Of a stretch of DNA of 64,000 nucleotides, positions 1 to 11,900 are shown one piece after another; the stretch's first letter is position 1; each line of letters begins with the position of its first letter. Under the pieces are notes generated by a model. That model was not told where the DNA came from. It worked only from the letters and a program-made list of their open reading frames with translations, and did no database searches. Made by a program: the position numbers and the translations under genes. Source of the DNA: Axinella damicornis (lineage: Eukaryota; Porifera; Demospongiae; Axinellida; Axinellidae); assembly GCA_963931865.1 (NCBI GenBank), contig OZ007517.1, positions 7,614,676 through 7,678,675 on the forward strand. Direction: 5' to 3'.

Positions 1-172
1 CGTGATAGGGGAGCCTGTGGTCAATGATGAACCTAATTCAACACTAGGCATCGCCCCCCAAAGGACATTACATTGGCCCAAACGATGTGTGTGGGGCATG
101 GGTTTGTTTTGTAACGAGTATTATGTACCTTGTTCACACTGCACAGGAATGCTGCTCTGATTCTGCGATCAG

Positions 173-329
173 GATTTTGTCGACAGAGTGGCAGGAGGAG
201 GCCAGCTTGTAGAAGAGACTGAGGTGGAGGCACAGCTTGACTGTATTCCGGACGAAGTTGTGGACAATGATATTTCGTCCCTTGAACAATTCTTTACAGC
301 CAGTGGCTGGAACCTAGTACAACAGGCAG
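173..329 (+). CDS. possible internal exon, unknown protein
   Basis: An open plus-strand stretch runs from a possible acceptor (CAG at 170-172) to a strong donor (GTAAGT at 330). It encodes about 52 acidic residues, including QLVEETEVEAQLD and SSLEQFFTASGWNLVQQ, with no domain I recognise. The frame is closed upstream by a stop at 158-160, so the exon cannot extend left past it in this frame. The acceptor has a poor pyrimidine tract. No partner exon is visible in the window: the region to the left (1-172) and the stretch 330-487 show nothing else. It may be the tail of a gene starting outside the window, or part of a transposon gene. Confidence 0.3.
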
Positions 330-487
330 GTAAGTACAGTAATGTGAATTGAATAGCTAAACAGGTTTTTGATATGTGGCAATTGCACTTGTTTGGTAGT
401 GCAAGCAAAGGAGGAGGAGTGGAAATGCGGGCGTGTGATGATGTCACAACAAAGATCAACATGATCATGTGCGACACATGTCATTAT

Positions 488-2040
488 GTAGCCTTGTTCC
501 CAGGCCGTCTGCCACTTTGTTTTTATTCGCATACGTGACCTTTGAACCCTTATCAGATAAGCTGGCAGAAGGCCTGGTACCACTCCTACGTCATTTACAA
601 GCAAAGTGGACACGATTGTGACGTAGGTGGACACGATTTCATGGGGGGGGGAACCAACATCTTTGATGTGAAGCAACATCAGGACAAGTCACAGGGAAAA
701 GGGAACCAATATAGAGCCTCAGATCTCAAGGTACCTTATAATATAACTATAACAAGGGCTTGGCAAAGGCGAAAATACATAAACCAATAAATAATGTGTA
801 CAGTAAATATACACAAACAATAAACAAATAAAGAGAGGTCACTGCTGATTAAATGGATACTTCAGAGTTCCACATTGGACTCAACCGAGCACGAAAAATG
901 ATGTGGGAAGCGGCTACTACTGAAGAGGATGCCAGGTCGAGAAGCCTGGTTGTGGTGGCTTTAGTGAGCGAGGGGAAGCATCGGCGGAGGGCATGGCAGG
1001 TGCAGGGTACCCAGTGGCCAAGGGCCCCGATTTCGATGGTGAACAGGGAAGATGCAAAGCCCCTTGCCTCCAGGTCACTTAAGACCAATTGATAGTTTTG
1101 TTTGGATTGTTTCCGTTCCTTAGCATTTGAGAGGGACTCCGGCGAGTTATAGGGGATTGTGAGTTCAAGTAGGATCACCTCCCCTGGTCTCACTAACACA
1201 ATGTCTGGTCTAGCGGACGTGACTAGGATGTCGGGTGGGATGGTTGAGTGGGGATTGTCACTCGCTCGAAATCCTGGAAGGTCAGCATACAGCTTTTCCC
1301 CAGGCTCAATATGTCCTTCTAGAGCAGAGGTCAGCTTCTTCAAGGCACAGTCATGTCTCCATGTGAATCTCCCCTGTGAGAGGGCCACTGGGCAACCACT
1401 GAGGATGTGATGGGTGGTACACCAGGGACTGTCACATAAAGGACACTTTGCATCACATTTGATCTTCCATCGCTTCAAATTCATTGGGGTTGGCAGAGTA
1501 TCCGAACCTGCACGTAGTAGGAATGACAGTTGACCCGCAGGAAGACCGTCTCTAATTCGGTTCCAGACTCGGTTCTGAGACTCAAGTTCAGTCATATCTG
1601 TGAACTTATTCTGGACTGTCAGGCTGCCAGAAGTTCAACGGGCTAACGGCAGGTTTCCTAGCGAGTTATTGTTGGCTTTTACGCTACCGTGGTGGACCAC
1701 TGGAGGTGTCAGGTATGGTTCTCCTTGTTGTACAGTTGTAGTAGCCTAGGTAACTACAATAGCTTACCTCTACAGTAGATTACCAAGCACTTGGTACGCC
1801 TGAGTAGTCAAACGTTAGTGCATGCTGTATTCGTGTTAGCGCTGAGTTGGCATCAAGTTCCTGTCTTCGTGATATCAATATAAACTCGAAAGCATACGTG
1901 TAGTCGAGTTGCTTCATAACCGTGTCCACTTTGCTTGTAAATGATGTAGGAGTGGTACCAGGCCTTCTGCCAGCTTATCTGACAAGGGTTCAAAGGTCAC
2001 ATATGCGAATAAAAACAAGCGGCAGACAGCCTGGGAATGA
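488..2040. mobile_element. inverted-repeat-bounded element holding a retrotransposon fragment
   Basis: Arms of about 125 bp at 488-614 and 1921-2040 are near-perfect reverse complements: both carry the block around CAGCTTATCTGA and the outer block CGGCAGAC. The outer end TAGCCTTGTTCCCAGGC resembles the ends of the hairpin elements elsewhere in the window (TAGTCTCGTTCCCAG). The right end has drifted (CCTGGGAATGAG), and I see no clear target duplication. The interior holds the minus-strand retrotransposon fragment at 849-1595. Either a foldback/Mutator-like element received a retrotransposon insertion, or the whole unit moves together. Confidence 0.6.
849..1595 (-). mobile_element. C-terminal fragment of an R2/NeSL-type non-LTR retrotransposon polyprotein
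   Basis: This minus-strand open frame of 248 codons matches the C-terminal end of early-branching non-LTR retrotransposon proteins. A CCHC-type knuckle (CPLC, then HHILSGC) lies near residues 51-68. It is followed by a restriction-like endonuclease core, RPDIVLVRPGEVILLELTIP near residues 129-148, with the PD..(D/E)xT spacing and downstream KQSKQNYQL. In this class the domain nicks the target DNA for target-primed reverse transcription. The reverse-transcriptase domain is absent upstream (1596-1900), as expected for 5' truncation, so the copy cannot be autonomous. The frame itself is undamaged, which suggests a fairly young insertion or some constraint. Confidence 0.7.
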
Positions 2041-2340
2041 GTGGTTTCACTGGTAAGTGTTTGTATGAATAACTACAATCTACTGGTGAATTTGAACATG
2101 CTCACCACCTCAGGTCATGTGTAAACCTATCAGCAGAACCCTCAGGAAGCTGGTTTTGTTTCACTTGCCTACCTCAGATAAAGCGAAAATTACCTTTCAT
2201 GAGCTATTCTTGTATACCAATTCTATGCTACTAGATATACCCACCTCTGTATCATGCTACTATATACTCACCTCTGTATTATCCGAGGGTTCATATCACC
2301 GTTTGCATGTTTTTGACCATGCACGACTCCATTTGCAGGC

Positions 2341-2985
2341 TAGTCTCGTTCCCAGACCCAAACAACCCCAGCGAAGATCGCTTGCAGTATCTCGCGGGGA
2401 AGGAGAGTCTGGTCATTTGACCGTGGGCAATGCGGATCTACACCTGGTATGCAGGCGTACTCAATTATTGGTTAATTATCAAATTCTACCGTAAATATTT
2501 TTCCGCTGATTTAGAAGCGCTCTCAAAATGACTTGGATGTACATATGTAGATGGCAGTGAAACGATTGATGCCGATACGGCGTACGGCAAGTAGCTCATG
2601 GGCTTGTTACCGTTCAAAGCGGCAAGATAAAATGGTGGCTAGTACTGGCAGCAGGTGCTTGGGGGTAGTCACTGCGCAGAATCCGACGATCACGACAGTC
2701 AGGTATGTCATCAGGCAGTACTGTAAGGCCATAGAGTCACCACGCAGCAACAACGCTCGAGCGCTTGTGAACAAGCCATGACAGATGAACAAACGCTTAT
2801 TAAACTACCAGTACATGTACAGTAGAGGCGAAATTTTATACTACGGAAATGACGTCACGTGTAAATTGTCAACATTCCGTAGATCCGCGTTGCCCGCGGT
2901 CAAATGACCAGACCCTCCTTCCCCGCGAGATACTAGTACTGCAAGCGATCTTCGCCGGGGTTGTTTGGGTCTGGGAACGAGACTA
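2341..2985. mobile_element. non-autonomous TIR element with 9-bp target duplication
   Basis: Inverted arms of about 100 bp (2341-2442 and 2878-2985) begin TAGTCTCGTTCCCAGAC and carry the shared block around AAGATCGCTTGCAGTA. The element is flanked on both sides by TTTGCAGGC (2332-2340 and 2986-2994), a perfect 9-bp target duplication. Long TIRs plus a 9-bp duplication are typical of Mutator-like elements. The interior has no convincing coding region. Confidence 0.8.
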
Positions 2986-3114
2986 TTTGCAGGCAGCATG
3001 ATGACAAAACCACGGTCCATGTAGTCAGTTTGGAACCGCGGCGCGAAAAGGGTAAAGTTCACTAATTAATTTTATTCCTCGTCTCTAGCCGCTAGTCATG
3101 AACACAACTTGGAG

Positions 3115-3162
3115 TAGTCTCGTTCCCAGACCCCCCTCGAGGGGGGTCTGGGAACGAGACTA
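3115..3162. mobile_element. 48-bp perfect palindrome, minimal hairpin of the same family
   Basis: The two 22-nt arms start TAGTCTCGTTCCCAGACC and meet at TCGA, so almost nothing but the terminal repeats remains. The flanks AACTTGGAG and AACTTGTGC share six of nine bases, compatible with a decayed 9-bp target duplication. Confidence 0.7.
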
Positions 3163-3348
3163 AACTTGTGCCAAATCTGCTTCTCGAAGCCGTCAGACAT
3201 GCTATTTCGTTACACGGAAATCGCATAACTCCGAGTTCATAAGAGGTAACGGACGAATACGAACCTCCGTAAGCTTGCACTCCCTCAACGGTTGCGGTAT
3301 CCATGCATGCTCCCAGCTCTATTATCTATGATCCAAGTACCACTGATC

Positions 3349-3432
3349 GGTGCCATCGCCACCGTTCGGTGCCAATAGGTATTTCATTGCCACCGATCGG
3401 TGGCTTTCGTGGCTTTATTTACTACTGAGTGG
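3349..3432. repeat. cluster of CACCGATCGGTG-type palindromes
   Basis: Several near-copies of a short palindrome (ACTGATCGGTGCC, CACCGTTCGGTGCC, CACCGATCGGTGG) lie within 85 bp, just upstream of the glycosyltransferase copy. They may be a transposon end or a cluster of protein-binding sites; nothing in the sequence decides between these. Confidence 0.45.
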
Positions 3433-3494
3433 GCGGTGGCAATAGCTTCGTTCACCGACTATGAATGAACAATGTCAGTTAGCTAGTTCTCGTA

Positions 3495-4742
3495 GTGCTG
3501 GTTTGCTCCGCCGTGATCGTGGCCGGGATTGTGTTCTTGTACGACTACTCTTCACCATTTACGTATTCAATGCTGCGGAGCCCTGACATCAAGTTGCCAC
3601 TCCAGTTGTCACCCCAATCCTCGAGCTTCCCTCACAAGGTTCAGTCTTACCTGGATACTTGCCCCCTGGCTGTGAAGAGTACGATGTGCATCACAGAATT
3701 TCTCATTGGGGGATATCATTGTGAGATCAGCATATTTTGACGACAGATCACGTAGTGGTCACAAGCATACTCTGGTTTTCTTGATAGAAGTACGAATTTC
3801 CATACAGAAGCAAAACCTGATTACTGGATGTGCTGTTGGACAACATGTGAACACCGATCACAAGCAGTTTGAAGTACATCCATTGAGACAAACAGGCTGG
3901 GTACATGGTGCTCACCCAGAGCTTTCCCATGACACAGTGTTTGTGAATTGTTTTGACATGCCTGTGCAGAATGGCAGCAAGGGGTTTGTCCTATACAGAA
4001 GGAATGCTAGAACAACCTGTGTTGAGTCTGAGCGCCCGGTGATGATTCCTGCTCCTCATCCAGTCCTGCCTCAAGGCCAACAGTTCACAGTTGCTGTTTG
4101 TTGTGCGCCTGTGTATGGAACACCACCACTGTTGACTGAGTGGCTTCGATACCAGAGGACAATTGCCTTTGACCATGTTCATCTGATTGTAGAGGACTCT
4201 TTCACGAGTGAAGGTGCCGGATTTGAGAATGAAGAACTGAAACGTGCGATACAGGAAGGTTTTGTGACTATAGATGTGTGGAAGCAGTGGCTAAACCATC
4301 GTGAAGTTTACTATCACTCGCAAGTATTAGCCCATGAGGACTGCATATACCGACTTCGTGGAACGTATGACTATATCATGCTGTTAGATGTCGATGAGTT
4401 CTTCATTCCAAGGGTCATTAATAAGAGCAGAATTCACCACTATGTGCAGAAATGCTGTGGTCGCTCATGTGGCTCATGCCACTTTCGTGAGTATATGTAC
4501 TATCCAGACTGTGGCTTGAAAGGAGAGGTGGGAAAGATGGAAACATTACTGCCCAGCTTGTTTCATTTGTGTATCGAGAACAAGGAGCTGAAGGAAAATC
4601 ATTCCACCGTTCTTCAGCTATTGTGGACACAGGATGTCAGAGGGGTCTCGAACATATAAGAGGTTATATAGGTGTAGAATTTCCTTTGGAGATGGCATAT
4701 GTGGCTCATGTGAGAAGGCGTATAATGCCCTCAAAGTGCTGA
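3495..4742 (+). pseudogene. glycosyltransferase family 92 (DUF23) copy with two frameshifts
   Basis: The encoded protein resembles family 92 glycosyltransferases, type II membrane proteins of the secretory pathway that add galactose or related sugars to glycans. A hydrophobic anchor (AVIVAGIVFLYDY) is near the N-terminus. The core has CCAPVYG, LLTEWLRYQR, FDHVHLIVEDS and the metal-binding LLDVDEFFIP. The anchor region (to about 3708) is in one frame, the core (3709-4530) in a second after a run of five G, and a good C-terminal segment (VSFVYREQG, YVAHVRRR, stop TGA at 4740-4742) in a third after a shift near 4530. The anchor frame has no ATG after its upstream stop at 3492. There are no introns. 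It is a recent pseudogene, or active with assembly errors in the G and GGGAAA runs. Confidence 0.75.
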
Positions 4743-4853
4743 TCACATGATCCGCTTAACCCTGAATACATTCTATAATAGTTTAGTGTAATTGACAAAT
4801 GGCACATGAAATAGCTAGTCAATACAATACAAGACAATAAGAGTGCAACTGCC

Positions 4854-4896
4854 TAGTCTCGTTCCCAGACCCTCATACGCTCTGGGCAGGAGACTA
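4854..4896. mobile_element. 43-bp hairpin element with 9-bp target duplication
   Basis: The element reads TAGTCTCGTTCCCAGACC inward from the left and ends CTGGGCAGGAGACTA. GCAACTGCC flanks it on both sides (4845-4853 and 4897-4905), a perfect 9-bp duplication. This shows that even such a tiny unit transposed or is the deletion product of an element that did. Confidence 0.8.
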
Positions 4897-4936
4897 GCAA
4901 CTGCCATACGGTTTTCACTACCACCATCTCAGTACT

Positions 4937-5751
4937 TAGTTTGGTTCCCAGACCCTTCTTGGGCGGGACGGGCGGAGGGGAGGGAGAGGGAAGGGTCTGG
5001 TGAATAACATTACACTAGCGCGGATCCGCGGAATTTCATTAAACGTGATAATTGACAATGTGTGAAACCATGAATACTTTAAGTACTCATTGCTCGTAAA
5101 TGCTAACAGCACTGCTACGTGTAAGTCAGTCTGCAAGGTCTGTTACCAGTCTTTCGATGCCAGCAGGGTGATCGGGGAAGTCTGCACGGCACTGCAACAG
5201 TTGCGAGTGATCATGGAGGGATCGAACATTTTCTTGCTGGTGTTCGTGTGAAGTGCGCGCTGCAGTACCTTGCTGAGCCAGCGTTTGTGTGTGTTGCTTC
5301 AATACGGTCGAGAAGTAGCTAGATCTACACGGAGACCAAACAGACGGTAACTGCAACGCTAGAAACAGCCTTCACAGTCAGAATCACGACATACTGCCGT
5401 ATACGTTCATAAGCCACTTGACCGAGTTGGAAGCAGAGTCAACATCCATGCCGCTGACAAACTGATGATCATGTAGAACTTGTACCTGCTCTGCCTGTCT
5501 GCCACAGCGCGCTGAATAGCTGCATCAAACAAATCACTGGTGTAGCTAGCTATCTAACTGCCGCCATATTGCTAATAATTTTATTCACGATTCGCACCTA
5601 CTCGAGATTCGTGTTTTTTCCCTCATCAACGCTGACGGCTGGAATTCAGCCGTGGATCCGCGCTAGGGCAAGGTTATTCACCACCCTTCCGTCGCCCGCC
5701 CGCCCCGCCCTCCCCGGAAACGAAATGCAGAAGGGTCTGGGAACCAAACTA
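4937..5751. mobile_element. 815-bp non-autonomous TIR element with 9-bp target duplication
   Basis: Ends are TAGTTTGGTTCCCAGACCC and its reverse complement. The arms extend about 100 bp (4937-5038 and 5648-5751), with a GC-rich GGGCGGGA-type block and a CGGATCCGCG-type block. CTCAGTACT flanks both sides (4928-4936 and 5752-5760). The interior (5040-5640) holds no supportable gene. Same Mutator-like interpretation as the element at 2341. Confidence 0.8.
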
Positions 5752-6017
5752 CTCAGTACTGTAGTAAGTGTGATTACTACACTATTTACACAGAGGCTAT
5801 AGGAAAGACTCGAGGAAAGACGTGTGAAGGCGGTTCAATAAACTTTAGCGAATGAATAACCATGTTTAGATTCTGTCCTACACTGCAAAGGGCTGAAAAA
5901 GGAATTTCGGTTCGTGTCCGCGCCCGAGTCCGTGTCCGCGTCCGACCGTACCCGCCTTTTCCACTTGAAACCATGCATGGCAGTTGCACACTCTTATTGT
6001 TATGAAATCAATCTTGC

Positions 6018-6560
6018 CAGTTTGCAAATACGAAACGATCCTATCGTACAGAACTTGATCCATTTTTGTTCTAAATGCTTGAAACTGACGGCTGCAACAG
6101 AAGCGTAGTACTAGATACAGCTACACTTCGGGGGGATCTACCAGGGGAATCCCAGTGGTGGTTGCACCGTCATGTACGGTGATACGGCGAATTACATCCG
6201 CTTAGTAGATTCCCGTATTATGAATAATGATACTCGGTGTGTGAATATGTTTATGTAGCCTCGTTCCCAGGTCGCTTGCAGTACGAAAAGCGCGCTTTTC
6301 GTACTGCAAGCGACAAAAGTTGGGGTGGAGGCCTGGGAACGAGGCTACATAAACATATTCACACACCGAGTATCATTATTCGGGAATCTGCCGTATCACC
6401 GTACATGACGGTGCAACCACCACTGGTTGGTAGTCCCCCCGAAGTGCTACTAGCTGTATCTAGTACTACGCTTCTGTTGCAGCCGTCAGTTTCAAACATT
6501 TAGAACAAAAATGAATCAAGTTCTGTACGATAGGATCGTTTCGTATTTGCAAACTGGAAG
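6018..6560. repeat. large inverted duplication of a gene start, centred on a hairpin element
   Basis: The left arm (about 6018-6270) is a diverged reverse complement of the right arm (about 6330-6560). Both arms contain an ATG followed by the same codons (minus-strand ATG ending at 6063; plus-strand ATG at 6511), giving QVLYDRIVSYLQTG on each side, plus the same upstream sequence. The centre (6256-6348) is a hairpin of the TAGCCTCGTTCCCAG family with a perfect inner palindrome around AAAGCGCGCTTT. The left copy loses similarity right after QTGK, so it is a truncated mirror of the functional right start. Confidence 0.75.
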
Positions 6561-7964
6561 GATGCCCGAGGACCTCACATTTACTCAGAGGACTTCTTTG
6601 CGGTTGGAAAAGAACAATTATGTGTTGGAAATGGGACGTCTATTCTACAAGGTGGAAACGGGAAATCTATTACGGTCGAGGAAGAAGGTAAGTACGAAGG
6701 TATTGTACATGTACGCCTAAGTTGGGAATATGAAGGAATTTCAGGCGTCTTTCTCCCGTCTCTGGTAAAATGTCTGTGCCTATTGCGCTCTAGCAAGACT
6801 AGGCCTGATCCTGCAATACTATTGCACGCCCGTAGCCTAGCCAGCCAACTAGTCCATAAGGGGGTTCCACTGCCTTATATTTGCTCTAAGGCGGTTCTAA
6901 GTAAGTAAAGTGAGGTAGCCACTCCCACTTTTATAGGTGCAGAATCTGGGGGGGGGGGGGGGGGGGGGTCTATCAACTCCTCCTCCCCCCCACGCTGTGC
7001 AATCACTACTAAATGGCTACAACTTTATGCTACATGTACCCTATTGCGGGTAATAGGGAACACCAGGGGGGATTCCAGAACACCCCACCGCGATTGCAAC
7101 AGCACAATAGAGGGCTACAATTGATATGCTGGTAGACTAGCTTAGTACCTACTGAGTTTCATTTTGCTACATCAAATATCGTTGTTGTGGTCGATGAACA
7201 TATTTATGGCTGCGTTTACGTACAGTCGTCGCCACCCAGACAGTCAGAGTTTTGACAGTTCCTTGGAACATCCAGCTGTTGGCAACGTCTATCAACTACT
7301 CCAGTCAGGAGAAGACTTGAATCAACCAAAATAGTGGGTGTTCCGAATTCCCCCAGTTCCGAATTTCACTTACCGTAAATCTTCATAATGGGAGGTCGTA
7401 AAACCAGGAATGGTGGAAATGGAAACGGAAATGGAAACAGAAATGGAAATGCAGTGCGGCATAGACATAGCACGTCCACGCACTCCACGATCGCAATGAC
7501 AGACGCTTTAAACCAGGTATTCCACGGCCGAACTATTGCTTCTCGAAGTCTCCTTCAGTCAGCCTCCACTTTCTAGTCTCCTCCAGTCGGCCTCCACCCT
7601 ACTGTCCAGTCTCCTCTAGTCAGCCTCCACCCTAGGCCTACTGTCCAGTCTCCTCCAGTCAGCCTCCACCCTAGTCTCCTCCAGTCAGCGTCCACCCTAC
7701 TGTCCAGTCTCCTCTAGTCAGCCTTCACCCAACTGTCCAGTCTCCTCCACCCTACTGTCGGGCCAGTCTCAGCTCCGTCATACTCCACCTTAATAATTAT
7801 CCCTTTAAGCCCCATTGACGTATTTTTAGACTCTATGCACTTATGCACTTTTTATGTACTTGTAGGGCTTCTCATCAGTCCAAAAGTAACCAAAAAGGCT
7901 TCACAGGGCCTAGGGACAACTTTGAGAGGGATGAATCCAAAAATTTGGTCAGTTGTCGGCGTGC

Positions 7965-8014
<50 letters not shown>

Positions 8015-8934
8015 ACTAACATAGAAGGGGGGTGGGGGTATGGTATTGATGTCATGGGCAATGTTTGATTTTAATGAGATCATTGACTCGAGGTTTTTGC
8101 TTTAATGAGATTCATAGACCCCACCCAGGACCTCAAGAAAACATGCAAATTGATGGTGTAAGGTGTTCCCATCAGTCAGATCTGGCCCAGGCTTAGGGCA
8201 AAAATCCAGCTGACTCCTACCTTTGACCTCCGATTGCTGGGCTTGTGGGGGTCATGAATATCATTAACAGTATTGCCAGAGGGGGCTCTCCATGTGTGCG
8301 AGCCCTACCAAGTCTGGCCACTGAGGAGTGAATGCGGTAGGAGAGGAGTACCTACGAAGGTGGTGTGCGGTGGTGTATCCAATCCTGATACATGCAACTT
8401 CTACCAGCCCATAATTATTACTATGTATGACTTACTCCTTCATTATGTATGAATAATTGGCTAATTCCTAGTTTTACCACCTTCCCTTCATAAGCAGCAA
8501 CGACTTCACCTAGCTACCTCTCTCAATGGCTGGCTTATATATACACGGTACCATCACATTTGGACAGGACAACAAGTTGTTGAAAGTGTGTCAAATTAGA
8601 GATTAAATTATACTTGGGAATCCCCTTGCCAAAATGAGGGACTGTTTGTCTTGTTTGCGGTAATGTACTCACAAAAGCTGCTGCTGAGACAAAATGGATG
8701 TTATGACACTTACTCACATAGTATTTGTTTCATACAGTGTTGACACCACGTGTAATATGAGACAGTCTGTCATGCTAGGAATACAAGCCATCAAGCGTTA
8801 AAGTTGAGAATAGGTGCTCAACTCTATATTGTTGGAACGAAATAAAACTGGCTAACACCCCAGAAGGATCCCCTCTCCATCGAGTGCAGGTCCGTCACAA
8901 CAACAAGCTGTCTGATACAAAGAACAGTGTGTGT

Positions 8935-8989
<55 letters not shown>

Positions 8990-11900
8990 CTAGAACTAAA
9001 ATGTCACTGCAGATCGAAGAAGAAGTACAAATCAACAGGAATTGAGGCAAAAGCACAAAAGATACAAATGGATTTGAATGGTGCACTTCAAGGCAAATTG
9101 CACATGCACAGTTAGCATGTCTTGCACAGCGTGCACAGTTAGCATAGAGTATAAGTATTATGACCCTTGATCTTCTTCAATGGATACAAGCAGTGTTCTC
9201 GCCAGAAATTTGTTTAAGAGGGGACATAATGAGATTCACGCTGATCAGTAACCTCGTGAAACCATGTATTAAATTTTCAAGTGGTTGCTAAAAAGTAATC
9301 AACATGCTGAGACTGGCAAACGGCACATTAGAAGCCCAAAGCGCATGCACAGTGCCCTTCGGTAGAGGCCTAACGAGAATACTGGATACGATTGTTAATG
9401 TTAGGGAGCAGTTTGCATGAATTTTTTGATGAGTTGCACGAGTGACTCCTACTGATGAGAATTGTTGGTCACGTATGAATCTGATGGTGTTTATTTGTCA
9501 TAAGCAGTCTGCCCACCTCACTTTGCAAGTTATAATTTATGTCACCCAACTAAATCAATATCTAAACGCATATCGGTCCAACCCACAAAGATTGATCTGG
9601 CCTGCATGCTTATGCTCTTAATCTGAATGCATCATGGCCGGTATGATTCATGCATGAGTGCATTCATGCACATGGAGGGAGGAAGATGTAACCAAGCTTC
9701 TGCTGTGATAATTCTACTGTGCTGACAGCCTAATGCATGATTTTTGTAACAGTTACTACAGGTTATTACTAAGAGCCAGAAAAAGCAAGTCCTTGAAAGC
9801 TGTCACTCGAGTGGGCTGGATGTACTGAATCACCTTGACGTGAAGAGAACGCAGGAAATAGTGTCAAAGAATTACTATTGGCCAAAGATGGCAGAGGATG
9901 TGAAAATGTTTTGTCAATCTTGTGAGCTGTGCAAAGGAGATAGCAGGTAAATTGTTTGTTGGTTCACTTTCTTTTCAACTGTTAAGAATCTGAAGGACTA
10001 CATAGAGATTATGCATGTGCAGGGTAAATATATAGTAAATTGGTCAGTGAAACCGTACGTTGTTCAGCTTCTTGTACACAGCGCCTATGAATCTATAGCT
10101 CTTGCTTGCAGGCCAAAGAAGAAAAGACAGGCTCAAGAGAGACAAACTGAAAGGAATAATTCCCCACCGAGATCTCTAACGCCAGATGTCACTTCACATG
10201 TAAGATGTAATAGCTTTTTCTGTACAGCTAGTCATATAAAGAAGTGCTCAGTGTTTCTGTATAGGGTCAAAGTTTACTTGAATGAGCCGATTGTGTCATG
10301 CATCGGGCACTCAAGTTAGTTAGTTAGTTAGTTGGTTGTTGGTTAGAGTTTTCTAAAACAGCGTACATAGTTAAAGTTTATCATCTTATGATTGACAGCC
10401 TGAGGACAGTAGCTGCTGTGCTTTGAAGACTATACTAGATCTGTAGCAATCATCGACAAGCAAATCACTACTATCGTATAGGTAACAATGCAGAAACACT
10501 CGAATGAGTGCCCCTGTGTTTATTACTTCTTCCTGACTTGGTTTGATATGCCAGTCGCCACATTTGCTTCAAGTGTGCTTAGGCATTATAATCACATTGC
10601 TATCATTATAACCCACAGGGTGCATCTCCGCAACCAGAGAAACAGGAAGTAAGTCTACTCTTATGTACACTTACTTTGCCCAAGGTCACTGCTGAAAACT
10701 ATAATGATGGAAAAGTGTCTGGGTCATTGTACCATATTATTCTCATTGAACTAGGGTCACATGACTGGCATAGCAGAAATTCATTGATGTGGCCATTTGC
10801 TGCACTGGTATTCGATCAGTGAAGCTCCAGTCGTAGTGATATGCGGAAAACATGTTTTTACAATAATGAAAGCTTGTGATAAGAGCAGGGTGCTGCTGAG
10901 AAGAAGCATAACATGACTCAGACTTGGGAAGCCAGTACTGGCTCGCATCTGATTGGTTTACTTAGGTCTTGTGGCTTGGCATTAACGCAGACTTATGTTT
11001 AGGACATGAAGTTGATATCAATAGCCAATGTCATTAAAATTTTGAAAACTACGCTGGGATAGATTGCCAGATGGTCATAGGGATGGCTTCTGAGTAGCTA
11101 TGACTGTGCTGCTGCTCTGAAGTGGGAGTCAGCAAGACAAGCACCAGCCAAGATCTGTTGAAGAGTGCTTCTCAATGCAGATCACTGTGAACCAAGTGCG
11201 TAAGGAGGAGCTCAACACAGCTTAGGGAGGCTGTGGCAGAGTGCACATTGCAGCCTGGCCATGGGGGGAAACTGTACAATCTCACCTACTAGCTATAGGT
11301 TAAACCCTTTAGGGCCCATAGCGCCAAATGTTGTCATAATACTTTCAGCTTCATCATGTGACTTCCTGGCGATGTCCTTGGGAGATAGGTTCTGCGACAG
11401 CAGAAAGGGCGGGACAGGGGGAGGTGGGCGGGTGCACCCGGAGGTTGCAAACAGCATGGCCGTGTCTGGGCTCCGCAGTAGAAAGGTCTTGGTCGGCACT
11501 GGGAGAACCATTTCCATCGATTTTGGCATAAGAGGGGTTAGAAAGTAGCCGTCTGGCTTTGTAGGGCCTCCATTTCCAGCATGGCCCATTTTTCAGCTAC
11601 GGCAGGTTGGCATTTCTCGGGAGACTTGATTGCAAGTTCGTTAATTGGTGGGCGTGGTTAAGTCAGTATACACATAGTATGGCTGAAATTACCACGTATA
11701 CACTTAGTATGGCTACAATTAGTTTTGAGCCCAGCAACGACAGGGAACAGAAATTAGGGTATGTTTAAGTGTTCTAGAGAATGAAAATGACCTAGAGAAA
11801 GAAATTTGGGCCCGAAAGAGTTAATTAACTTAATTAAACCAAGATAGTCTCAAGTCATTCAACAGCATTTCAGCATATATAGTACAGTATTACTCAGATG

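Noticed and set aside
853..1410. Plus-strand frames over the retrotransposon fragment
   Set aside because: Shadows of the minus-strand frame, which carries recognisable endonuclease motifs.
7835..8068. Open frames with proline or glycine runs across the poly-C tract
   Set aside because: The coding appearance comes only from the homopolymer; no splice or start context supports it.
11293..11589. Minus-strand frame of 99 codons, Pro/Ser rich
   Set aside because: Some coding character but no known domain, no start context and no splice partners found; left as a note.
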